The position numbers and the translations under genes were made by a program. Below are positions 27,976 through 36,081 of a stretch of DNA of 64,000 nt, in pieces (within the stretch, counting starts at the first letter, position 1; the number at the start of each line of letters is the position of its first letter). The DNA is from Hyphomicrobiales bacterium (GTDB lineage Bacteria; Pseudomonadota; Alphaproteobacteria; Rhizobiales; Beijerinckiaceae), in NCBI GenBank assembly GCA_930633525.1, contig CAKNFP010000002.1:62001-126000 (forward strand), given 5' to 3'. A model generated the notes under the pieces. That model was not told where the DNA came from. It made no database searches and saw only the letters and a program-made list of their open reading frames with translations.

Positions 27976-28404
27976 TCATTCCACCGACGAGAGCAGGATG
28001 CTGGTCTCGCTGTTCAATATCCCGTTGATCGTGCGCACCTCACGGAGCACGCGGTCGAAATCGCTCAGGCTCGAAGCGCGGATCTCTGCCACCAAGTCCC
28101 AGGCGCCATTGGTCGTGTGCAGGGAGTGTAACTCCGTCAAGCCCCGCAACTGCTTGATAACCGCTGTGGTCGAGCGGCCGGTGACCTCGATCAGCATGAT
28201 CGCCCGGATGGTGTTGGCGTCATAGTCATGACGGGAGCGTATCGTGAAGCCGAGCACCGCGCCGTTTTCGAGCAGCCGGTCGAGGCGACTTTGAACCGTG
28301 GCGCGCGAGATTCCGAGAATCGTGGCGAGCTTCGATATCGGGGCACGCCCGTCCTCACGCAAGGCGGAGATCAACTGGCGATCAAGATCATCGAAGATAT
28401 GCAT
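27976..28404 (-). CDS. Lrp/AsnC family transcriptional regulator (second)
   Basis: 142 residues from the ATG at 28404; the in-frame start 81 nt upstream would add an unusual N-terminus and is rejected. Helix-turn-helix: FDDLDRQLISALREDGRAPISKLATILGISRATVQSRLDRLLENGAV. The second half is the AsnC ligand domain (IRAIMLIEVTGRSTTAVIKQL...WDLVAEIRA). It is divergent from the ornithine cyclodeaminase-ctlX pair with 118 nt between, so it probably senses an amino acid such as ornithine or arginine and controls them (inference). A short CGAG-GATA-CTCG dyad sits at 28449-28460 in that gap. Confidence 0.93.
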   Translation of the reverse strand: MHIFDDLDRQLISALREDGRAPISKLATILGISRATVQSRLDRLLENGAVLGFTIRSRHDYDANTIRAIMLIEVTGRSTTAVIKQLRGLTELHSLHTTNGAWDLVAEIRASSLSDFDRVLREVRTINGILNSETSILLSSVE

Positions 28405-28522
28405 GGTTTCAATTTGCACACATTGACTGAGCAATTTCCTCATTTTCACGAGGATACTCGTACAGCTTATCAATTTTAGCTGCAATTCGCTCGGAGTACA
28501 ATTGCGAGAATGATATCAGCGT

Positions 28523-29590
28523 GTGGAGGCGGCTTTGGTCCAGTATGTCGGTGTCGACAATATGATCCGGCTGGTCGAGACGATGGGGGTGGAACCCTTT
28601 CTCGTCGGGCTGGCCGGTTATATCGAGGAAGACTTCCGCCGCTGGGCCGCGTTCGAAAAGGCGCCACGGGTCGCCAGCCACTCCCGGGACGGGGTCATCG
28701 AACTCATGCCGGCGAGTGACGGGGCCCTCTACGGCTTCAAATATGTCAACGGCCACCCAAAGAACACGCGTTCCGGCCTGCAGACCGTCACGGCCTTCGG
28801 TGTCCTCTCCGACGTCGCGACCGGGTACCCCAAGCTACTCTCGGAAATGACGATCACGACCGCTTTGCGGACCGCAGCGACGTCGGCGCTCGCGGCTCGC
28901 TATCTCGCACGCCCGGATGCGTCCAGCATGGCGATTATCGGCCTCGGTGCGCAGTCCGAGTTTCAGGCGCTCGCCTTCAAGGCCCTGTTGGGCATCCGCA
29001 ATCTCCGTGTGTTCGATATCGACCCGGCCGCAACCGCCAAGTTTCGCACCAACCTCGCAGACTATGGCTTCTCGATCACCAGCGCGGCCAGCGCCGAAGA
29101 GGCTGTGCTTGGCGCCGATATCACTACGACCGTGACCGCCGATAAGCTCAATGCCACCATCCTGAGCGACAACATGGTCGGGGCGGGCGTGCATATCAAC
29201 GCGGTTGGCGGAGACTGCCCGGGGAAGACGGAACTCCATCGCGACATCCTGCTGCGCGCCGATGTCTTCGTCGAGTTCCCTGAACAGACGCGCATCGAGG
29301 GCGAGATCCAGCAGATGGAGGCTGACTTTCCGGTGACTGAGCTCTGGCGCGTCATTGCCGGCGAAGCGCCCGGCCGACGCGCGCCGGAGCAGATCACGCT
29401 GTTCGATTCAGTCGGCTTCGCAACCGAGGATTTTTCCGCGCTGCGCTACGTCAGCGACCACGTGGCGGGTACGGATTTCTTCGACGAGATTGATCTCGTG
29501 ACCGAACCGGAAAATCCGCGCGATCTCTTCGGGCTGATTGCCAAGCACCATGACGCGGCGGCCGCGATGTCGTCCAGAGGGGCACGATGA
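28523..29590 (+). CDS. Ornithine cyclodeaminase family protein
   Basis: 355 residues if started at GTG 28523. A TTG at 28535 is the better-placed start, as GGAGG lies 5 nt upstream of it; both keep the family N-terminus (VDNMIRLVETMGVEPFL..LAGYIEEDFRRW). Motifs: LMPASDGALYGFKYVNGHPKN for substrate binding, AIIGLGAQSEFQALAF for NAD binding, and VGGDCPGKTELH. The enzyme converts L-ornithine to L-proline and ammonia, using NAD+. It overlaps ctlX by 4 nt, forming an arginine/citrulline/ornithine catabolic pair. Confidence 0.93.
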   Translation: MEAALVQYVGVDNMIRLVETMGVEPFLVGLAGYIEEDFRRWAAFEKAPRVASHSRDGVIELMPASDGALYGFKYVNGHPKNTRSGLQTVTAFGVLSDVATGYPKLLSEMTITTALRTAATSALAARYLARPDASSMAIIGLGAQSEFQALAFKALLGIRNLRVFDIDPAATAKFRTNLADYGFSITSAASAEEAVLGADITTTVTADKLNATILSDNMVGAGVHINAVGGDCPGKTELHRDILLRADVFVEFPEQTRIEGEIQQMEADFPVTELWRVIAGEAPGRRAPEQITLFDSVGFATEDFSALRYVSDHVAGTDFFDEIDLVTEPENPRDLFGLIAKHHDAAAAMSSRGAR

Positions 29591-30585
29591 TGGCCCACAA
29601 GCTATCCGTGCAGGCGCCGCGCAGCGTCGTCATGATCCGTCCCCATCACTTCTCGCCCAATCCGGCCACGGCCCACGACAACGCCTTTCAGGCGCAGGAC
29701 AGCGCGCGCACGGCCGAGGCGATCGCAAAGGCGGCCTTTGACGAGGTGAGCCGCGCCGCGGACCAGCTAGCCAGTGCAGGAATCACGGTTCACCTCTTCG
29801 AGGACGAAACCCGTGACACCCCGGATTCGGTCTTCCCCAACAACTGGTTCTCGACTCATGCCGGCGGGCATGTCGCCATCTATCCCATGTTCTCGCCCAG
29901 CCGCAGGCGGGAGCGGCGCGGCGATATCATCGAGATGCTGAAGCATCGCTATCGGGTGCAGGATGTCATCGACTATTCCGGCCTCGAACAGGATGCGGTC
30001 TATCTTGAGGGGACCGGGGCGATGGTGCTCGACCATATCGAACGTGTCGCCTACGCCGCGCGGTCCAATCGCACCAACGAAGTGGCGCTTGAACGCTTCT
30101 GCACGCATTTCAACTTCGAGCCGGTGGTGTTCGACGCGGCCGATCGCGATGGCCGGCCGATCTACCACACCAACGTGCTGATGTGCATTGGCACGGATTT
30201 CTGCATGATCGGCCTCTCCGCGATCTCCAATCCCGAACGCCGGGCGGAGATTGCCGGTCGTTTCGCGGATACGGGCCGCGTGGTCATCGACCTGACGCAT
30301 GCCCAGATCAATGAGTTCGCCGGCAATGCCATCGAACTCGACAGCCGCGCGGGGAGGGTGCTTGCACTGTCGTCCCGGGCGCTGCGTGCGCTGTCGCAAG
30401 ACCAGCGCGCTGCGCTGGAAACTCATGTCAGGCTCCTGCCGCTGGACGTTCCGACCATCGAATTAGCTGGCGGCTCCGTGCGCTGCATGCTGGCGGGGAT
30501 CCACCTGGCGTCGCGAGGCGCTGCAAAGGGGACTGCAAGCCTCCTGCCAAGTCATGCTTCCGGACAGGCATGGCCCGCGGTCTGA
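29587..30585 (+). CDS. ctlX: Citrulline-utilization-type amidinotransferase-fold hydrolase
   Basis: 332 residues. It has the guanidino-modifying enzyme signature: DTPDSVFPNNWFSTHA (about 77-92), YLEGTGAMVLDH with the catalytic-region Glu, YHTNVLMCIGTDF with the catalytic His, and a C-terminal GGSVRCMLAGIHL with the nucleophile Cys. This matches the CtlX group found beside ornithine cyclodeaminase. The proposed reaction is hydrolysis of citrulline or a related ureido/guanidino compound, giving ornithine for the neighbouring enzyme. Start overlaps the upstream stop (ATGATGG). Confidence 0.88.
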   Translation: MMAHKLSVQAPRSVVMIRPHHFSPNPATAHDNAFQAQDSARTAEAIAKAAFDEVSRAADQLASAGITVHLFEDETRDTPDSVFPNNWFSTHAGGHVAIYPMFSPSRRRERRGDIIEMLKHRYRVQDVIDYSGLEQDAVYLEGTGAMVLDHIERVAYAARSNRTNEVALERFCTHFNFEPVVFDAADRDGRPIYHTNVLMCIGTDFCMIGLSAISNPERRAEIAGRFADTGRVVIDLTHAQINEFAGNAIELDSRAGRVLALSSRALRALSQDQRAALETHVRLLPLDVPTIELAGGSVRCMLAGIHLASRGAAKGTASLLPSHASGQAWPAV

Positions 30586-30640
30586 GGGCGGGAGCCGTGC
30601 CGGTCCGCTGAAACTGTGGGCATCTTCGGCAATGATGCTC

Positions 30641-30684
30641 TATACCCCAAGCGTTCTATATCCCAAGCGTTCTATACTCCAGGC
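30641..30684 (+). repeat. 16-bp tandem repeat upstream of the quinone oxidoreductase
   Basis: TATACCCCAAGCGTTC (30641-30656) is followed directly by TATATCCCAAGCGTTC (30657-30672), and then by a partial third unit beginning TATACTCCAGGC. It ends about 26 nt before the start codon at 30710. Tandem units this close to a start suggest a regulator-binding array or replication slippage. Confidence 0.7.
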
Positions 30685-30709
30685 CAAACCGAACATTCAT
30701 GGATCACTC

Positions 30710-31693
30710 ATGCGCGCCGTTATCCTGGCTGAGACGGGCGGACCAGACGTCCTGCATATAGAGGAATTCGAGGACCCGGCCGCCCAGCCGGGCGAGGTCG
30801 TCATCGCGGTGGAAGCGGCGGCACTGAACTACGCCGACCTCATGCAGCGCAATGGCACCTATACGAAAGGCGTCGCCCTGCCGACCATTCTCGGCATCGA
30901 ATGCTCCGGCGTGATCATCGAAGTCGGAGCCGGTGTCACGGGATGGACAATCGGCGACCGGGTCTGCACGCTCGTGCCCGGCGGGGGCTATGCCGAACGG
31001 GTGGCGGTTTCCGCCAGCCAGCTCCTGCCTTTGCCGCGCGGCGTCGATCTCGTGACGGCGGCCTCGCTTCCCGAGGCGGCTGCGACGGTATGGTCCAACA
31101 TCATCGACACCTGCGCGCTGGCCCCAGGAGAAGTCCTCCTGGTCCACGGCGGCACCGGCGGCATCGGCTCCTTTGCCGTGCAGACGGGCCGGGCCTGGGG
31201 GGCGGACGTTCTGGCAACTGCCGGCAGCGAGGACAAGCTGCGGCGCTGCGAGGAGTTCGGCGCAAGCCGTGCGATCTCCTATCGGACCGAGGATTTCGCG
31301 CGCGAGGTTCTCGCCCATACGATGGGGCGGGGCGCCGATGTCATCCTCGACAACATGGGAGCCTCCTATCTCCCGAAGAACATCGAGGCGCTCGCGAAAG
31401 ACGGGCGCATCGCCATCATCGGCCTGCAGGGCGGCCGTGAGGTGTCGCTCTCACTCGCCGCACTCTTCGCGAAACGGGCGTCCTTGTTCACCACCTCACT
31501 GAGGGACCGACCCGCCGCCGCCAAGGATCGCATCATCGCCGGTGTGCGACGCGATCTCTGGCCCCATCTCGAAAGCGGACGCATCAAGCCGGTGGTCGAC
31601 CGGATCTTCCCCCTGACTGAAGCCGCCGCCGCCCATCGCTATATGGAGGAAGGGCGGCATGTGGGTAAGATCATTCTGAGGGTAAGCGGCTGA
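30710..31693 (+). CDS. NAD(P)H:quinone oxidoreductase / zeta-crystallin-type MDR
   Basis: 327 residues from the ATG at 30710; the in-frame extension upstream runs through the tandem repeat and has no family similarity. N-terminus MRAVILAETGGPDVLHIEEF and PTILGIECSGVIIEVG are typical of the quinone oxidoreductase branch of the medium-chain dehydrogenases. The cofactor motif is VLLVHGGTGGIGSFAVQ, and no zinc ligands are present. It probably reduces quinones or enals with NADPH. Its last 23 bp overlap the end of the convergent deacetylase gene. Confidence 0.92.
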   Translation: MRAVILAETGGPDVLHIEEFEDPAAQPGEVVIAVEAAALNYADLMQRNGTYTKGVALPTILGIECSGVIIEVGAGVTGWTIGDRVCTLVPGGGYAERVAVSASQLLPLPRGVDLVTAASLPEAAATVWSNIIDTCALAPGEVLLVHGGTGGIGSFAVQTGRAWGADVLATAGSEDKLRRCEEFGASRAISYRTEDFAREVLAHTMGRGADVILDNMGASYLPKNIEALAKDGRIAIIGLQGGREVSLSLAALFAKRASLFTTSLRDRPAAAKDRIIAGVRRDLWPHLESGRIKPVVDRIFPLTEAAAAHRYMEEGRHVGKIILRVSG

Positions 31694-32567
31694 GATCGGC
31701 CGCATCGCCGGCACGCGCCTCGCAGCTTTCATAATGCTCCATGATCTCCCGGCCCGTCGCGATCCAGACATCGTCATGGGTGCGGACATGGGTCAGGAAA
31801 TCGTCGAGAATGCGGATGCGCATGGGCCGCCCGGTCACCTGCGGATGCATGACCATGGTGGTGACACCGCCCCATTCCCGGGTCTGGTCGAATTCGTCAC
31901 GCCAGATGGCGAGCACCGCTTCGCGACCGAACAACGCCCGGGGGCTGGAGCGATGAGTGAGGCCGTAACTCCAGTCGTCGAAGCTGTAGTTCACGGGAAT
32001 CTCGACGGGCCCCGGGCCGCCGGGCAGCACATGGCGATAGGGCCGGATGTCATCGCGCCAGGAACTGGAATAGCGGATGCCACGATCCACGAGCAGTTGC
32101 AGAAGGGCGGGGAAGCTTTCGCCCCACGGTGCCCTGTAGCCGACGGGCGTGATGCCGAGTACGCGCCCCATGGCCTCAAGACCCCGGTCGATCTCCTCGA
32201 TCATGACATCGAAGCGCTCGGCATCCGGCTTCAGATGCAGATAGCCGTGGTGGGCGATCTCGTGGCCGGCGGCGAGGATGGCCTCGCAGCTCTTCGCGTG
32301 GGCCTCCACGGCCCAGCCTGTCACGAAGAACGTGGCACGGACCCCGTGGCGCGCCAGCAGTTCGAGGATCTTCGGGATGCCGACGCGGGCCTCGTAACCA
32401 CCGTACGAGAGGGTGACGTGACGATCGGCATTGGCGGGATCGCCGCCGAGCCAGACCGACTCCGCATCCACGTCGAAAGCTGGAAACAAGGCGCAACGCT
32501 TGCCATCCGGCCATGGAAAATCGGGGGCCGGCGGGGCGGGATTGGCTGGGGCAGGAGTGGCCGTCAT
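31671..32567 (-). CDS. Polysaccharide deacetylase family protein (NodB fold)
   Basis: 298 residues without a signal peptide, hence cytoplasmic. NodB motifs: FDVDAES (Asp pair, about 31-37), HEIAHHGYLH (metal-binding His pair), GYRAPWGE, and WRDDIRPYRH. Cytoplasmic members include the allantoinase-like PuuE and other amidases acting on small C-N compounds. Proximity to an agmatinase-family gene suggests a small-molecule amidase rather than a cell-wall enzyme (inference). It is divergent from the LysR gene across a 142-nt gap with a dyad, and overlaps the convergent quinone oxidoreductase by 23 bp. Confidence 0.88.
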   Translation of the reverse strand: MTATPAPANPAPPAPDFPWPDGKRCALFPAFDVDAESVWLGGDPANADRHVTLSYGGYEARVGIPKILELLARHGVRATFFVTGWAVEAHAKSCEAILAAGHEIAHHGYLHLKPDAERFDVMIEEIDRGLEAMGRVLGITPVGYRAPWGESFPALLQLLVDRGIRYSSSWRDDIRPYRHVLPGGPGPVEIPVNYSFDDWSYGLTHRSSPRALFGREAVLAIWRDEFDQTREWGGVTTMVMHPQVTGRPMRIRILDDFLTHVRTHDDVWIATGREIMEHYESCEARAGDAADLSRLPSE

Positions 32568-32601
32568 GCGGAAGCCTCGGGGGTAGGCGGAATGCGAGGA
32601 T

Positions 32602-32618
32602 CGGCAAGGCGCTTGCCG
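32602..32618. promoter_or_regulatory. 7-3-7 dyad between the deacetylase and LysR genes
   Basis: CGGCAAG-GCG-CTTGCCG is a perfect 17-bp inverted repeat in the divergent gap between a LysR gene and its likely target, the position expected for a LysR operator. The usual T-N11-A frame is not obvious. Confidence 0.4.
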
Positions 32619-32709
32619 GGCGGGGTTATGCTAGGCACGATGAGCAACAGACAGACGGTGGGGCCGATGGTGGACGACGGGCAGCGGCATTCAGGGCGGG
32701 GCGGGCGGC

Positions 32710-33660
32710 ATGGTCGCGCGTAACCTGCCGCTCGCCACCCTGCGCACGTTCGATGTGGCGGCGCGCCACGGGAGCCTGACGAAGGCCGCCACAGAGCTCA
32801 ACCTGACGGATAGCGCCGTCAGCCATCAGCTGCGCAAGCTGGAGGAGGCGCTCGGCTTCGATCTCTTCGAGAAATCCGGCCGCGGTGTCGCCCTCACCGA
32901 CGCCGGCCGCATCTTTGCGCGCTCCGTGGGAACGGCTTTGCAAGACATCGCCCGCACCGCGCACAGCCTTGTCGATGCGGACGCCGAGGGCGGTCGTCTG
33001 ATGATCGCCTGCTCGCCGATGTTCGCCAGCAAATGGCTGGCGCGGAATCTGCCCGCCTTCTGCGAGGACCATCCGGCGATCGAATGCCATATCCATCTCT
33101 CCGAAAACGACCGTGTGGCCGAAGTAGCGGATGCGGACATCGGTATCCAGTTCGGGACCGGGGACTGGCCGGGCAAACGTTCCTTTCTCCTGGAGAATGT
33201 TTCCATCGCCCCGGCCTGCAGCCCGCTCCTTTTCCAGCGCGCCGGGCGCACGCTGACCCGTGCGGCGGATCTGCGCGACGTGGTTCTCCTCCATCGCGAT
33301 GACGGCTCCGAATGGCGCCGCTGGCTGGCGGACGAGGGCGAGCATGATTTCAGCCTCTACCGCCGGCACCTCTATTGCAACGACCTCAGTGTCGCCATGG
33401 ACATGGCGGTGGAGGGCGCCGGCGTCGTGCTCGTCAGCGATACCTTGTCGATGGCCCATGTCAGGGAAGGCAGCTTGATGCGGCCCTTCGCGGCCATGAT
33501 CCAGGCGACCGGCGGCTGGTATGTCGTCTGCGACGGTTATCGCCTGGAGCGTTCGAGCAATCGCCTCTTCCTGCATTGGCTGATGGGCCGCTTCGGGAAG
33601 CTGCTGACGCTCAATGGCGAGAGTGATCAAGCCGCCGGGGCGCGTGACGATAATCCATAG
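32710..33660 (+). CDS. LysR family transcriptional regulator (GcvA-like)
   Basis: 316 residues. The winged helix-turn-helix reads LPLATLRTFDVAARHGSLTKAATELNLTDSAVSHQLRKLEEALGFDLFEKSGRGVALTDAG, followed by a periplasmic-binding-protein-like effector domain. The N-terminal style (LRTFDVAARHGS) is the GcvA branch. It is divergent from the deacetylase and overlaps the convergent agmatinase gene by 34 bp, so it may control one or both. The ribosome site is weak (GGCGGGCGGC). Effector unknown. Confidence 0.93.
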   Translation: MVARNLPLATLRTFDVAARHGSLTKAATELNLTDSAVSHQLRKLEEALGFDLFEKSGRGVALTDAGRIFARSVGTALQDIARTAHSLVDADAEGGRLMIACSPMFASKWLARNLPAFCEDHPAIECHIHLSENDRVAEVADADIGIQFGTGDWPGKRSFLLENVSIAPACSPLLFQRAGRTLTRAADLRDVVLLHRDDGSEWRRWLADEGEHDFSLYRRHLYCNDLSVAMDMAVEGAGVVLVSDTLSMAHVREGSLMRPFAAMIQATGGWYVVCDGYRLERSSNRLFLHWLMGRFGKLLTLNGESDQAAGARDDNP

Positions 33661-34604
33661 AGCAGGCTGAGGATCAGTGATGCGCCGCTGGCGCCCGTGA
33701 TATTGCGCGGGTCGAAGGGGGGTGAGATTTCCACGAGATCGGCGCCGATGAGCTTGTTGCTCGCGCCGATCTTGCGCATGGCGAATTGCACGTCATGGAG
33801 ATCGAGCCCGAAGGGGTTGGGCGCGGCGGTTCCCGGCGCCTGCGCATGGGACAGACAGTCGATGTCGACCGAGAGATAGATTGCATCCGTTCCCTCGCCA
33901 GCGATCGCAAGCGCCTGCTCGACAACCGCGGCGATGCCACGCTCGCGGACTTCCAGCCCGGAGATGACCGTGACGCCCATCTCCTTGGCATAGTCGTCGA
34001 GCTGCGGCGAATTGGTGAATTCGGCCATGCCAACCTGTACAAGGTTGCGGCCATTGAGGAGGGTGCCAGGAAGCTCGAGCGTCTTGCGGAACGGCACGCC
34101 GCTCGATTCGGCGCCGAGATGAGCCTTGCGCAGATCGTGATGGGCGTCGAAATGGATGACGCCGAGCTTTTTGGCCGGGCCCATGGCCTCGATGACGCCG
34201 CGCAAGTTGGGAAAGGCGATGGAATGATCGCCGCCGATCATCACCGGCACAATGCCGCGCGACACGAGCTGGCGCACGGTCTCGGTAATGCGCGCGAAGG
34301 TACCTTCCATATCGGTCAGCACGACCTCGACATCGCCGATGTCCGCGGCGCGGAAATCGGTCATGGCGCGGCGATCGCGGCTCGAATAGGTGGTGAAATA
34401 CATCATCGCCTGGCGCACCGCGTCAGGCCCGTGGCGGGAGCCCGTGCGAACGACCGAGGCGCCGTCATAGGGCACGCCGACAAGCGCACAGTCGAGATCC
34501 AGCGTCCCGTCCCAGGTGAGCCATGCACCGGCGCGATGCTCGGCGACATCGCCCTTCATGGTGTTGACGACAAGCCCCGGGGGCAGAAGATCGAGAGATG
34601 TCAC
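33627..34604 (-). CDS. Agmatinase/arginase family ureohydrolase
   Basis: 325 residues. Manganese-binding motifs: MIGGDHSIAFPNL, IHFDAHHDLR and SVDIDCLSHAQAPGTAAPNPFG, all as in agmatinase and guanidino-acid hydrolases. N-terminal text VGVPYDGASVVRTGSRHGPDAVRQA is also typical. It hydrolyses a guanidino compound to urea plus an amine; agmatine, guanidinobutyrate and similar are possible. Its 3' end overlaps the LysR gene by 34 bp. It fits the arginine-family theme of 28-30 kb. Confidence 0.92.
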   Translation of the reverse strand: MTSLDLLPPGLVVNTMKGDVAEHRAGAWLTWDGTLDLDCALVGVPYDGASVVRTGSRHGPDAVRQAMMYFTTYSSRDRRAMTDFRAADIGDVEVVLTDMEGTFARITETVRQLVSRGIVPVMIGGDHSIAFPNLRGVIEAMGPAKKLGVIHFDAHHDLRKAHLGAESSGVPFRKTLELPGTLLNGRNLVQVGMAEFTNSPQLDDYAKEMGVTVISGLEVRERGIAAVVEQALAIAGEGTDAIYLSVDIDCLSHAQAPGTAAPNPFGLDLHDVQFAMRKIGASNKLIGADLVEISPPFDPRNITGASGASLILSLLYGLSSRAPAA

Positions 34605-34929
34605 GGAACGCTCCTAGCCAATTCTGGCGGCTAGTTAGGCATCGAAGAGGATCCACGTGAAGTGATCGATTGTCAGCGGTCGCCTGAAGGATTTTCATCG
34701 ATTGGCGATCTGACGTCACTTTATGCACGACGCCCTATTTTTAAACATGATGCTACGTCATGTCTTTGCTGATGAATAATCAGTTGTGCCCCTGTCGCGG
34801 CTCTTGCTTCATAGCTGCAATGATAGCCGTGTCTGATCGTCGGTGGGCGCTGGGGTGCCGGATTCACCAGAAAAGGCCGGCCATGTGAGGCCGCGTTTCG
34901 ATAAAGCGATCGCCAGAGAGGGGTAATCC
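34605..34929. other. 325-nt intergenic region, candidate divergent promoter
   Basis: No gene is seen here. The stretch separates the agmatinase (-) and a binding-protein gene (+). It is AT-richer in the middle (34725-34790). Close to the agmatinase start there is an inverted repeat, CTAGCC at 34614-34619 and GGCTAG at 34629-34634, around an inner GCCA-ATTC-TGGC; a TGACGTCA dyad lies near 34712. These could be operators, but no regulator can be assigned. Confidence 0.4.
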
Positions 34930-35931
34930 ATGAAGTTTCCGCGTTTGCTGTCCTTGTGTCTTGCGCTGGGCCTCTCCGTGCCGGCTGCGTCAGTCGCCCT
35001 GGCGCAGGCCAAGACTCCCACGCCCATCAAGGTCTCGATGCATTTCAATGTGCCGCAGCTGTCCTGGTACGGTTTGTACTGGGCGGACGAGAAGGGCTAC
35101 TACAAGGATGCGGGGCTCGACGTGAGCTTCCAGTATCTGCGCGGGTCGCCGCTTGCCGTGCAGGCGACCGGCGCGGCGCAGTCCGAGCTCGGGATCGCTG
35201 CCGCCGACTCGGCTCTGGCCGGCGGCATCCAGGGATTGCCGATCAAGGTCATCGCCAACCATCTCCAGAAGGACGCGACCGGGGTCATCGTCGACAAGGC
35301 CAAGGGGCCGGTCACGAGCTTCAAGGATCTCGGCGGCAAGACGATCGTGACGTCGGATTCGACGACGCTGGCGACGTTGCTCCGCGCTGCCCTGAAGCGC
35401 AGCGACATGACCGACAAGGTCAAGGTTCTTTCGGTCGATCCCCAGACGGTCTGCACCCTGATGCTGGCCGAGCGAGCCGACGGTTGCACAGGGTTCGAGT
35501 TCGCGCATGCCCTGCAGGTCAAGGCGAAGGGCGTCGAGCCGCTGTTCCTGCCGTTCAACACGGATGAATATCCAATCCTTGGCCATGTCATCATGGCCAA
35601 CAGCGACTTCCTCGCCAAGAATCCTGAGGCTGTGAAGGCCTTCCTCGCGGCGACGGCACGGGGCTACGCAGAGGCATCCGCCGACATCCCGGCCACGGTG
35701 GCGATGATGGGCCGTATCGATCCCACGCAGCCGAAGGAAACATTGCCGCAGGCCATCAAGATCATTGCCGATCTGACGGAAAGCCCGCGTTCGAAGGAGC
35801 ACGGCTGGGGCTGGATGGACGATACGTCCTGGAACAATCTCTACAACGGCCTCGCGGACGGCGGCGTGTTGAAGCCCGGCTATAAGGTGTCGGATCTCTA
35901 CACGAACGACTATCTGCCGGCCAAGAAATAG
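34930..35931 (+). CDS. ABC transporter substrate-binding protein, NMT1/TauA type
   Basis: 333 residues with a Sec signal (MKFPRLLSLCLALGLSVPAASVALA, cleavage near residue 25; ribosome site GAGAGGGG). The mature part begins with VSMHFNVPQLSWYGLYWADEKGYYKDAGLDVSF, the normal opening of this family, which binds sulfonates, thiamine precursors, nitriles or other small acids. The ATPase and permease that match it lie 5-6 kb downstream, with five catabolic genes between. A terminator follows directly, so it may be expressed at a higher level than the rest. Confidence 0.93.
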   Translation: MKFPRLLSLCLALGLSVPAASVALAQAKTPTPIKVSMHFNVPQLSWYGLYWADEKGYYKDAGLDVSFQYLRGSPLAVQATGAAQSELGIAAADSALAGGIQGLPIKVIANHLQKDATGVIVDKAKGPVTSFKDLGGKTIVTSDSTTLATLLRAALKRSDMTDKVKVLSVDPQTVCTLMLAERADGCTGFEFAHALQVKAKGVEPLFLPFNTDEYPILGHVIMANSDFLAKNPEAVKAFLAATARGYAEASADIPATVAMMGRIDPTQPKETLPQAIKIIADLTESPRSKEHGWGWMDDTSWNNLYNGLADGGVLKPGYKVSDLYTNDYLPAKK

Positions 35932-35947
35932 GCGGGTTGCTTTGAAG

Positions 35948-35981
35948 AGGCGCCCGCGTCGATGACACGTGGGTGCCTTTT
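35948..35981 (+). terminator. Intrinsic terminator or attenuator after the binding-protein gene
   Basis: AGGCGCCCGCG (35948-35958) pairs with CGTGGGTGCCT (35968-35978) through an 11-bp stem with two G-U pairs and a 9-nt loop, followed by TTT. It sits 17 nt after the binding-protein stop. Read-through would still let the downstream catabolic genes be expressed at a lower level. Confidence 0.7.
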
Positions 35982-36081
35982 GCGTGTCTGGGGCCGTTCC
36001 GCTATGCCCCAATACCATGCTGTCCGTCGGCAAAAGGTCGGCGTGGTCCGCGCTCCGCGTTCATGAAGAGGTTGCAAGCTC

